A stretch of 6,970 bases of DNA, from the NCBI GenBank assembly GCA_026785865.1, contig JAJAZG010000069.1, positions 1 through 6,970 of the forward strand, in the 5' to 3' direction. This stretch comes from Pseudanabaena sp. CAN_BIN31. Lineage in GTDB: Bacteria; Cyanobacteriota; Cyanobacteriia; Pseudanabaenales; Pseudanabaenaceae. Both the position numbers and the translations under genes were made by a program. The notes under the pieces are model-generated. The model searched no databases. It saw only the letters and a list, made by a program, of their open reading frames with translations, and was not told the DNA's origin. How positions within the stretch are numbered: position 1 is the first letter of the stretch; each line of letters begins with the position of its first letter. Positions 1 to 5,576 of this stretch are shown piece by piece.

Positions 1-239
1 AAGGAACGCGGCGCTTTCATTAGCAGCAATAAACTTTCATCGACAATATTTTTTGTGGCTGGATGCTTCACATAACCATAGAGAATGCGATGACTTTCCC
101 AAACTTGTTTGCCACCCGCATAGAAGATTTGCTGCGCGATCGCCACAGCCCGATCGCCTGATAATCTCACAATGCCCACACTCCCCTGTTGCGGCGAAAT
201 AGCGGTGGCGATCGCGGCGATCGTGTCAGATAAGCTCAT
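1..239 (-). CDS. mnmE: tRNA-modification GTPase MnmE, N-terminal fragment
   Basis: MnmE (TrmE) works with MnmG to install the 5-carboxymethylaminomethyl (or aminomethyl) group on the wobble uridine of certain tRNAs, in the cytoplasm. Only the first 79 codons are here; the gene continues past the left edge. The translation begins MSLSDTIAAIATAISPQQG, followed by SVGIVRLSG and, later, SHRILYGYV and ESLLLLMKAPRS. This is the characteristic start of the MnmE N-terminal tetrahydrofolate-binding domain; the G domain lies outside the window. The start at 239 is favoured by GAGGA at 246-250, six bases upstream. An ATG at 241-243 is in another frame and hits a stop after five codons. Two HIP1 octamers (136-143 and 208-215) lie inside the gene. 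It is transcribed divergently from the histidine kinase. Identity rests on recognition of the conserved N-terminus. Confidence 0.95.
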   Translation of the reverse strand, partial: MSLSDTIAAIATAISPQQGSVGIVRLSGDRAVAIAQQIFYAGGKQVWESHRILYGYVKHPATKNIVDESLLLLMKAPRS

Positions 240-245
240 ACATGA

Positions 246-250
246 TCCTC
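246..250 (-). promoter_or_regulatory. Shine-Dalgarno site of mnmE
   Basis: On the minus strand GAGGA lies six bases before the ATG at 239, which is good spacing. It lies only two bases before the out-of-frame ATG at 243, so it supports the 239 start. Most plus-strand genes in this window have no comparable site. Confidence 0.55.
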
Positions 251-275
251 AAAATGTGATGTAGCATTTCTCATT

Positions 276-305
276 GTTATAGAATAAAAAGATATATGGG
301 ATCAA
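276..305 (-). promoter_or_regulatory. candidate sigma70-type promoter of mnmE
   Basis: Read on the minus strand, TTGATC (300-305) and TATAAC (276-281) are 18 bases apart. This is a fair match to a -35/-10 pair and would give a leader of about 30 nt before the mnmE start. It is inferred from consensus only; AT-rich DNA yields such matches by chance. Confidence 0.3.
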
Positions 306-337
306 AGCTTAAAGTTAAAAATTAACTCTTTGTTGTT

Positions 338-438
338 AGGCAGCTTGTAGAGACAACTTGAACAGGCAAGGGGCTTAAGCCCCTTGTTAAAGCTCTCGAA
401 AATCGCCATTGTGAGCAACTTATTTTTACAAGCTGCCT
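338..438. repeat. 101-nt inverted-repeat element (MITE-like or structured leader)
   Basis: AGGCAGCTTGTA at 338-349 is the exact reverse complement of TACAAGCTGCCT at 427-438. Between them lies a perfect 20-nt palindrome at 367-386 (arms CAAGGGGCTT and AAGCCCCTTG). Two similar words, GAGACAACTT and GAGCAACTTA, flank the palindrome as imperfect direct repeats. No open reading frame of note and no clear target-site duplication is visible. The small size and terminal inverted repeats resemble a non-autonomous miniature element, but it could equally be a structured RNA or a protein-binding region in the mnmE/kinase gap. It is the most conspicuous structure in the 306-nt gap at 240-545. Confidence 0.5.
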
Positions 439-545
439 CAGGGTGATATTTGCTGCAAAAAGAATTTTTTGGAGCATTAAGTTTATTTTTAATATATTAA
501 TTTGTTATTTATTTTTAGATTAATTTCATATCTGGTTTTTTAATT
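439..545 (+). other. AT-rich upstream region of the LOV histidine kinase
   Basis: This 107-nt stretch between the inverted-repeat element and the kinase start is strongly AT-rich, with runs of T. I see no convincing -35/-10 pair, no Shine-Dalgarno site before the ATG at 546 and no hairpin. The promoter of the two-gene signalling unit presumably lies here or inside the repeat element, but the sequence does not pin it down. Confidence 0.3.
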
Positions 546-3323
546 ATGCATACAGTGACCAATGGCGACTTGCCGACTTACCCAGTCAAACGCCGAAAAT
601 TCTTAAATAAGGGGATCGTGAAAAAGTCAACAAGCATAGCTGAGCAAGATTTACACAAAATCGAAGAAAGGCTGCGACTACAAGATCGTGCGATCAATGC
701 TAGCCGCAGTGGGATCGTGATTACAGACTGCCGACTACCCAATAATCCAATTATCTACGCCAACTCAGCTTTTGAAGAAATTACTGGCTATGAAGCTAGT
801 GAAATAATAGGCAAAAATTGTCTTTTTTTGCAAGGAGATGATGTATCTCAGCCTGAAAAAGGAATTTTGCGCGAGGCGATCGCTAAAGCAGAATCTTGCA
901 CTGTTGTTATCAGAAATTATCGCAAAGATGGCACATTATTCTGGAATGAATTAAATATTTCACCGATATTTGACGATGGGGGCAAGGCTACTCACTTTAT
1001 TGGTATTCAGACCGATATAACTGAGCGCAAAGAAGCCGAAAAAAATTTAAAAAGGCAAATGCGTCTAACGATTTTACTTAATCAGATTACTGATCAAATT
1101 CGTCAGAGTCTTGATGTTAAGAGTATTTTTGAAACTGCTGCTCATCAAATTCAATTGGCTTTTCATGCTAGTCGATGTCTCATTTACAAAATGGAATATC
1201 AAAATCATGAGTCATTACCACAAACAAAAATTGCTCTGATGTCAGAGCAATTAGCTGACAAGATTTTTTCGGTAAAAGATATTGAACTAACTTTTTTAAA
1301 TAGTGCATTTGGTCAACGAATTTCGAGCCAAGATCAGGCGATCGCGATTCCCAATGTTTACGCTGAGCCAGAGCTAGATGAGTTTGGCGAACTACTCCAT
1401 CGAATGCAACTGCGATCGCTATTGGCAATCCGTACTTCGTCTCATGGTGTGACTAATGGAATTATTTTATTGCACCATTGCAATAGTTTCCATGAATGGA
1501 CGCTTGAAGAAAAAGAATTACTGGAAGCCGTTGCTAATCAAGTCAGTATTGCTCTATCACAAGCACATCTATTAACTCAAAAAACTCGGCAACGCGAACA
1601 ATTAATTGCGAAAAATACGGAATTAGAAGAAGCGAAACTTATTGCCGAAGCTGCCAATCGCTCAAAGAGTGAATTCTTGGCAACGATGAGTCATGAAATT
1701 CGCACGCCGATGAATGCTGTAATTGGAATGACTGGGGTTCTGCTCGATACAAATTTAAGTAAAGAGCAACGAGAATTTGTCGAGATCACTCGTAATGCGG
1801 GAAACACTTTACTCGTAATTATTAATGATATTTTAGACTTTTCTAAAATTGAATCAGGGCATCTGGAATTAGAAGAACAAACTTTTGATTTGCGAACTTG
1901 TTTGGAAGATACGATCGAGTTGCTATCAGTTAAGGCGATCGAAAAGAGCCTTGAACTCGGCTATTTGATTCATCCTGATGTCGATTTGATCGTAGTCGGT
2001 GATATGACACGGTTACGACAAGTTTTGGCGAATTTAATTGGTAATGCGATCAAGTTTACGAGTCGTGGCTCGGTGAATATTTCGATCACCCAAACCCATA
2101 TCTCCCATTATTTACGCTGCTCTTTAAGCGATCGCCACGAAGAAACTGAGTTATTACGCACTTTGCAATTTGCAGTTAAGGACACAGGTATCGGCATCCC
2201 TCGCGATCGCCTCCATCGACTATTTCAACCCTTTAGCCAAGTCGATGCCTCGACTACCAGACAATATGGCGGTACTGGATTAGGGTTAGCGATCAGTAAG
2301 CGTTTGTGCGAAGTGATGGGCGGCACAATGTGGGTGGAAAGTGATGCCCATCAGGGTTCTACTTTTTACTTTACAGTCACGGCTCCGATTAACATTGGGG
2401 AAAACACCTCAACGAGCAGTATTACTAATCAGCACTTGATTTCATCAACAAGATCTACTCAATTTACTGATGAAGTAACCGATCAGAACTTGGGAAATCT
2501 AGCAAATTCGACACAAGTTCTAACTGGACTCAATCAAAAGCAAAGTTTTGTATTTGACCCACTCATGGGAAGAGATCACCCATTACGAATTTTGCTAGCC
2601 GAAGATAATGTCGTTAATCAAAAAGTGGCGATCCATATTTTGCAGCGTATGGGCTATCGGGCTGATGTGGCGGCTAATGGGCTAGAGGTGCTAAGTGCGC
2701 TCGCGCAGCAAACTTATGACTTGATTTTTATGGATATGCAGATGCCTGAGATGGACGGGCTGGAGGCGACCAGACAGATCCTGCAAAAATTGCAAAGTGG
2801 CAAGCTCACAGCTAAGCCTCGGATTGTGGCGATGACGGCGAATGCAATGCAAGGCGATCGCGAAATTTGCCTAGCTGTAGGTATGGATGATTACCTTAGT
2901 AAACCGATCCGCAATGCTGAATTGGTGCGAGTATTAAGGGACTGTCCATCAAGTGCGATCCATAAATTAAGATTGTCTTCAATCAATATCGCCATGCTGC
3001 ATGAAGTTGCTAGCGATATCGGCGGCGATGATCCAGAATTTTTGATCGAGCTAATTAGTAGTTATTTAGATAATACGCGATCGCTACTTCAAGAGTTATA
3101 TACGAGCTTCGCCCAAAAAGATTTTGAGGTATTGCTGCGAACAGTCCATACCTTGAAATCCAGTAGTAGTGTGATTGGGGCAGAAGATCTATCAACTCTG
3201 TGTCGTGAATTGGAAGCAAATCTGCGTAATAATAAACTTGAAGATTTAGAAATCAAAATTAATAAAATTACTGATGAATATGCCCAAGTTAGATCTGAGC
3301 TAGAGCATAAAAAATATCACTAG
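546..3323 (+). CDS. LOV-GAF hybrid histidine kinase with receiver and HPt domains
   Basis: Probable blue-light-sensing hybrid kinase of 925 residues, with no membrane segment seen. Domain order: a PAS domain of LOV type (about 46-160) with NCLFLQ at 91-96 (Cys92 is the expected flavin-adduct cysteine), Asn124 and Asn134 in NYRKDGTLFWNEL, Gln155 in FIGIQ and the DIT motif at 157-159; GAF (about 175-340); a coiled coil (345-375); HisKA with His383 in MSHEIRTPMN; HATPase with N box Asn496/Asn500, DTGIGIP at 546-552 and GGTGLGL at 575-581; a linker (616-678); receiver with Glu686/Asp687, phospho-acceptor Asp730, Thr764 and Lys786; HPt with His868 in HTLKSSSS. All phosphorelay residues are present. 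The usual LOV motif NCRFLQ has Leu93 in place of Arg. No Shine-Dalgarno site precedes the ATG; a GTG at 618 is an alternative start that would leave every domain intact. The REC-GGDEF gene follows after 52 nt. The domain reading is firm; the light response is inferred. Confidence 0.93.
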   Translation: MHTVTNGDLPTYPVKRRKFLNKGIVKKSTSIAEQDLHKIEERLRLQDRAINASRSGIVITDCRLPNNPIIYANSAFEEITGYEASEIIGKNCLFLQGDDVSQPEKGILREAIAKAESCTVVIRNYRKDGTLFWNELNISPIFDDGGKATHFIGIQTDITERKEAEKNLKRQMRLTILLNQITDQIRQSLDVKSIFETAAHQIQLAFHASRCLIYKMEYQNHESLPQTKIALMSEQLADKIFSVKDIELTFLNSAFGQRISSQDQAIAIPNVYAEPELDEFGELLHRMQLRSLLAIRTSSHGVTNGIILLHHCNSFHEWTLEEKELLEAVANQVSIALSQAHLLTQKTRQREQLIAKNTELEEAKLIAEAANRSKSEFLATMSHEIRTPMNAVIGMTGVLLDTNLSKEQREFVEITRNAGNTLLVIINDILDFSKIESGHLELEEQTFDLRTCLEDTIELLSVKAIEKSLELGYLIHPDVDLIVVGDMTRLRQVLANLIGNAIKFTSRGSVNISITQTHISHYLRCSLSDRHEETELLRTLQFAVKDTGIGIPRDRLHRLFQPFSQVDASTTRQYGGTGLGLAISKRLCEVMGGTMWVESDAHQGSTFYFTVTAPINIGENTSTSSITNQHLISSTRSTQFTDEVTDQNLGNLANSTQVLTGLNQKQSFVFDPLMGRDHPLRILLAEDNVVNQKVAIHILQRMGYRADVAANGLEVLSALAQQTYDLIFMDMQMPEMDGLEATRQILQKLQSGKLTAKPRIVAMTANAMQGDREICLAVGMDDYLSKPIRNAELVRVLRDCPSSAIHKLRLSSINIAMLHEVASDIGGDDPEFLIELISSYLDNTRSLLQELYTSFAQKDFEVLLRTVHTLKSSSSVIGAEDLSTLCRELEANLRNNKLEDLEIKINKITDEYAQVRSELEHKKYH

Positions 3324-3375
3324 ATTTTTCAGGTGGACGCATTTCTGTTAATCTTAATCCTACCGTCTAATCGAT

Positions 3376-4395
3376 ATGATGACAGTCAGTAATAACAGCG
3401 CTCTTAGTAAGCACCTAAACCAAGAAATAGATATTTCCAAAATATCATCATCTAAGACTCCGCTGATTTTAATTGTGGATGACGATGTGTTTATGAGAAA
3501 GATTTTGGTGCGCTATTTGGAGCGTGAAAATTATCATGTGGTTGAGGCGGAGAATGGCATGGAGGCGTTAAAGCTTTATCAAGAACGTCAACCAGACATG
3601 ATTTTACTAGATGCGTTGATGCCTGTCTTAGATGGTTTTGAATGTTGTTCGCGGCTACAAAAACTTCCCAATGGCGATCGCACGCCTGTTTTAATCATTA
3701 CGGCTCTCGAAGATCGTGAGTCTGTCGATCATGCTTATGAAGTGGGCGCTTCAGACTATATAACTAAGCCAATTCATTGGGCAGTTCTACGACAAAGAGT
3801 CCGCCGTTTACTCAATCAAGCCAACCTTCGCATCCAGCTTGAGTCGGCTAATCAACAATTGGCGATTGTTGTCGAAGAATTAAAGCGATTAGTCTCGATT
3901 GATGGCTTAACTCAAGTAGCCAATCGCCGTTGCTTAGATGAATATCTTGACCAAGAATGTCGGCGATCGCAACGAGAACAACAGCCGATTTCCTTAGTAT
4001 TGTGTGATATCGATTTCTTTAAAAACTATAACGACAACTACGGACATCAAGAAGGCGATTATTGCCTCAAAGCAGTTGCACAGGCAGTTAGTAAATGTAC
4101 CAATCGCCCTGCGGATTTGGTAGCTCGCTATGGCGGCGAAGAATTTGCGATCGTCCTACCAAATACCGATGTGGAAGGTGGGCTGAATGTGGCGCTTCGT
4201 GCCACAGAAGTTGTGCGATCGCTACAATTGACCCACAACTTTTCTAAGGTTGCCAATCATGTAACGATTAGCTGTGGTGTGGCAACACTTTTTCCATTTC
4301 AAGAGATTGAAGTCACAAATTTAATTAAATCAGCCGATCTCGCCTTATACCTAGCTAAAGCCGAGGGACGTAATTGTGTCAGGCAAAATATTTAA
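3376..4395 (+). CDS. Response regulator diguanylate cyclase (REC-GGDEF)
   Basis: Cytoplasmic enzyme of 339 residues expected to condense two GTP into cyclic di-GMP when phosphorylated and dimerised. Receiver domain (about 29-147): acidic pocket Asp35-Asp37, phospho-acceptor Asp79 in LLDALMP, Thr109 and Lys131 in YITKP. A helical linker (150-172), likely a coiled-coil stalk, leads to the GGDEF domain (about 173-337) with DGLTQVANRR at 176-185, metal-binding Asp211 in DIDFFK, GHQEGD at 223-228 and signature GGEEF at 253-257. RPAD at 244-247, five residues before the signature, is an intact product-inhibition (RxxD) site. The single-receiver layout is WspR-like rather than PleD-like. Two adjacent ATGs (3376 and 3379) could serve as start, and no clear Shine-Dalgarno site is seen. 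The 52-nt gap after the LOV kinase has no terminator, so the two genes are probably co-transcribed and this protein is the likely final phosphate acceptor. Confidence 0.93.
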   Translation: MMTVSNNSALSKHLNQEIDISKISSSKTPLILIVDDDVFMRKILVRYLERENYHVVEAENGMEALKLYQERQPDMILLDALMPVLDGFECCSRLQKLPNGDRTPVLIITALEDRESVDHAYEVGASDYITKPIHWAVLRQRVRRLLNQANLRIQLESANQQLAIVVEELKRLVSIDGLTQVANRRCLDEYLDQECRRSQREQQPISLVLCDIDFFKNYNDNYGHQEGDYCLKAVAQAVSKCTNRPADLVARYGGEEFAIVLPNTDVEGGLNVALRATEVVRSLQLTHNFSKVANHVTISCGVATLFPFQEIEVTNLIKSADLALYLAKAEGRNCVRQNI

Positions 4396-4410
4396 AGCCC
4401 AAAAAGCTGT

Positions 4411-4423
4411 AGCGCTTTGCGCT
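4411..4423. repeat. small GC-rich hairpin
   Basis: AGCGC, loop TTT, GCGCT: a five-pair stem just after the diguanylate cyclase and 15 nt before the large terminator. Its 13-nt sequence reappears, reverse-complemented with one mismatch, in the hairpin at 5182-5194 downstream of cobH. Confidence 0.5.
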
Positions 4424-4437
4424 GCCATAAAACCCAG

Positions 4438-4482
4438 AAAAATTTTTGAAAGTGCCGCTTCGCGGCACTTTCAAAAATTTTT
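4438..4482 (+). terminator. bidirectional rho-independent terminator after the signalling unit
   Basis: The two arms, 4438-4458 and 4462-4482, are perfect reverse complements (21 pairs) around the loop TTC. The GC-rich core GAAAGTGCCGC/GCGGCACTTTC is flanked by A and T runs on both sides, so it has U tracts in both reading directions. It ends the kinase-cyclase unit before cobH. Confidence 0.8.
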
Positions 4483-4558
4483 CTGTAATCCTTAAAGCCT
4501 CAATAGGCTGTATACCCGAATGATGCTATACCATTAACTAAAACAACCAGATAATCTT

Positions 4559-5173
4559 ATGGAATGGCATATTACGGACGCACAAAGCTTAGCAATAATT
4601 GATCATGAAATTGGTGAGCATTCACTCTCGCCAGCTGAATATGAAATTGTGCGCCAAGTAATTTATGCAACCGCAGATTTTGAATATAAAGATCTTGTTA
4701 GATTTTCAGAAAATTCATTACAAGCAGGAGCTACGGCCCTAGCGACTCGTACCACAATTATTGTTGATGTACCGACTGTCCAAGCAGCCATCTTTCCTAA
4801 AATTTGCGATACCTTCGCTAATCCTATTTATTGTGGCATTGAAGCGATTACTCGTCCACAAAAGGGTAGAACCCAAGCAGCTTGGGGGATTGAAACTTTG
4901 GCAAGGCGCTACCCCGAAGCTATTTTTGTAATCGGTGAGTCCCAGACGGCTCTGGCGACTCTGGTGGATTTAATCGAGACAGACGATGTTAAGCCCGCTT
5001 TGGTGATTGGTACTCCTGCGGGATTTATTGATACCGATGTGCTTAAGTCACGGTTAAATGATTCACTAATTCCGCATATTCGGGTGAATGGTCGTAAGGG
5101 GAATGCGATCGCGGCAGCAGCCATATTTAATTCACTGGTCAATCTGGCATGGCAAGCTTACGGTAACAAATAG
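4559..5173 (+). CDS. cobH: Precorrin-8X/cobalt-precorrin-8 methylmutase
   Basis: Moves the C-11 methyl group of precorrin-8X to C-12, giving hydrogenobyrinic acid (CobH), or acts on the cobalt form to give cobyrinic acid (CbiC). It is a cytoplasmic step of cobalamin or pseudocobalamin synthesis. The 204-residue length is usual. Recognisable blocks are EYEIVRQVIYATADFEY (27-43), RTTIIVDVPTVQ (64-75), the TAL segment in GESQTAL (126-132), GTPAGF (151-156), Lys163 and GRKGNAIAAAAIFNSL (178-193), matching the family's PTAL, GxPVGF and GRxGGSA blocks. Tyr36 sits where the Pseudomonas denitrificans enzyme has its catalytic His43, and Asn182 replaces the second glycine of GRxGG. As I recall, cyanobacterial homologues read similarly, so this is probably a lineage trait. 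No Shine-Dalgarno site and no cobalamin riboswitch are seen in the 76 nt between the terminator and the start. No other cobalamin gene is adjacent. Confidence 0.9.
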   Translation: MEWHITDAQSLAIIDHEIGEHSLSPAEYEIVRQVIYATADFEYKDLVRFSENSLQAGATALATRTTIIVDVPTVQAAIFPKICDTFANPIYCGIEAITRPQKGRTQAAWGIETLARRYPEAIFVIGESQTALATLVDLIETDDVKPALVIGTPAGFIDTDVLKSRLNDSLIPHIRVNGRKGNAIAAAAIFNSLVNLAWQAYGNK

Positions 5174-5174
5174 A

Positions 5175-5201
5175 GAAAGTTAGTGCAAAGCGCTGACTTT
5201 C
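5175..5201 (+). terminator. hairpin directly after cobH
   Basis: A 12-pair stem (5175-5186 with 5190-5201, two G-U pairs) and loop AAA begin two bases after the cobH stop. There is no T run after it, so it may protect the 3' end or act weakly as a terminator rather than being a classical one. Its tip repeats the 4411-4423 hairpin in reverse complement with one mismatch. Confidence 0.45.
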
Positions 5202-5243
5202 CCTAAGACCAGACAATACCTGTTAAATTAGTTAAATTTATTT

Positions 5244-5286
5244 GAGGAATAAGAACTAAGTGCTGTGCGCTTAGTTCTTATTCCTC
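5244..5286. terminator. bidirectional terminator between cobH and gvpG, overlapping the gvpG stop
   Basis: GAGGAATAAGAACTAAG (5244-5260) pairs perfectly with 5270-5286 (17 pairs), with up to three further pairs at the tip. ATTTT follows on the plus strand, as expected for termination of the cobH transcript. The right arm contains the last two sense codons and the stop codon of minus-strand gvpG, so the gvpG 3' end is part of the stem. Confidence 0.7.
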
Positions 5287-5505
5287 ATTTTCGTTCATTT
5301 CAGCTTCCATTGCTTCTAAAATCTCTTGTTCTTGCACCGTGAAATCTTCTTCACTGATATCACCAAGATCGAACTTTAATTGTAAAGTGGTGAGCCGCTT
5401 GTGCAGATTTTCGGTTTTTTCTAATTCTTCAGTAGCCCTTTCTTCGATCTGTTCTGCAATCCAGACGAGTCCATCGAGCGGCGCTGTCAATAGTTGCCAT
5501 ATCAT
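5278..5505 (-). CDS. gvpG: Gas vesicle protein GvpG
   Basis: A small acidic protein of 75 residues, close to the usual GvpG length. GvpG is one of the minor gas-vesicle proteins thought to help assemble the hollow protein shell that gives buoyancy; its biochemical action is not well defined. The match lies in LLTAPLDGLVWIAEQIEERA (5-24), then an EELEKTENLHKRL-type helix and LQLKFDLGDISEEDF (41-55), followed by a Glu-rich tail. Most of the chain after residue 17 is predicted helix or coiled coil. The start at 5505 has AAGGAG 11 bases upstream, slightly far but convincing. No other gvp gene is in the window: cobH converges on it and pyrD diverges from it, so it appears to be a single-gene unit. 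This identification is from sequence recognition and is stronger than any reading of the opposite strand here. Confidence 0.88.
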   Translation of the reverse strand: MIWQLLTAPLDGLVWIAEQIEERATEELEKTENLHKRLTTLQLKFDLGDISEEDFTVQEQEILEAMEAEMNENEE

Positions 5506-5516
5506 AGAAAAATGTA

Positions 5517-5522
5517 CTCCTT
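5517..5522 (-). promoter_or_regulatory. Shine-Dalgarno site of gvpG
   Basis: AAGGAG on the minus strand, 11 bases before the gvpG ATG, with a second AAGGAA at 5525-5530. The exact core match supports the 5505 start and the minus strand as the coding strand. Confidence 0.55.
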
Positions 5523-5544
5523 AATTCCTTATTGCAGCTAAGTC

Positions 5545-5568
5545 TGTCGTACTTTGCGCGACAAAGTA
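5545..5568 (+). promoter_or_regulatory. mutually exclusive hairpins in the pyrD leader
   Basis: TACTTTG (5550-5556) can pair with CAAAGTA (5562-5568), or TGTCG (5545-5549) can pair with CGACA (5559-5563); the two cannot form together. The structure ends eight bases before the pyrD ATG, inside the 71-nt gap that must also hold the divergent gvpG and pyrD promoters. A role in translation control or as an operator is possible but unproven. Confidence 0.35.
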
Positions 5569-5576
5569 TAAAAACT

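Noticed and set aside
338..438. CRISPR or tRNA-like structure
   Set aside because: Only one pair of inverted repeats, no regularly spaced direct repeats, and no cloverleaf or CCA-type end.
502..532. Promoter TTGTTA...CATATC before the kinase
   Set aside because: The spacing is 19 bases, the -10 match is poor and the region is AT-rich enough to give such matches by chance.
1180..1428. Minus-strand open frame inside the histidine kinase
   Set aside because: It lies wholly within the GAF region of a well-supported gene, has no ribosome site and resembles no family; it is a shadow of the real frame.
1068..1566. Bilin-binding (cyanobacteriochrome) GAF in the kinase
   Set aside because: The usual chromophore Cys-His pair is absent; the region near LLHRMQLRSLL has no cysteine at the expected place, and Cys312 in HHCNSFHEW is not in a known attachment site. 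I treat it as a plain GAF domain.
4484..4558. Cobalamin riboswitch upstream of cobH
   Set aside because: Only about 75 nt lie between the terminator and the start, too short for the class, and no B12-box-like sequence is seen; only a five-pair AGCCT/AGGCT hairpin at 4496-4509.
4909..5142. Minus-strand open frame inside cobH
   Set aside because: Fully overlaps conserved methylmutase blocks on the other strand and resembles no known protein.
5339..5524. Plus-strand open frame opposite gvpG
   Set aside because: The minus-strand frame matches GvpG and has a Shine-Dalgarno site; the plus frame is Ser/Cys-rich with no recognisable family.
5532..5576. TTG start extending pyrD by 15 residues
   Set aside because: The extension is not like other PyrD N-termini and would translate the leader hairpins; the ATG at 5577 begins a normal class 2 N-terminus.
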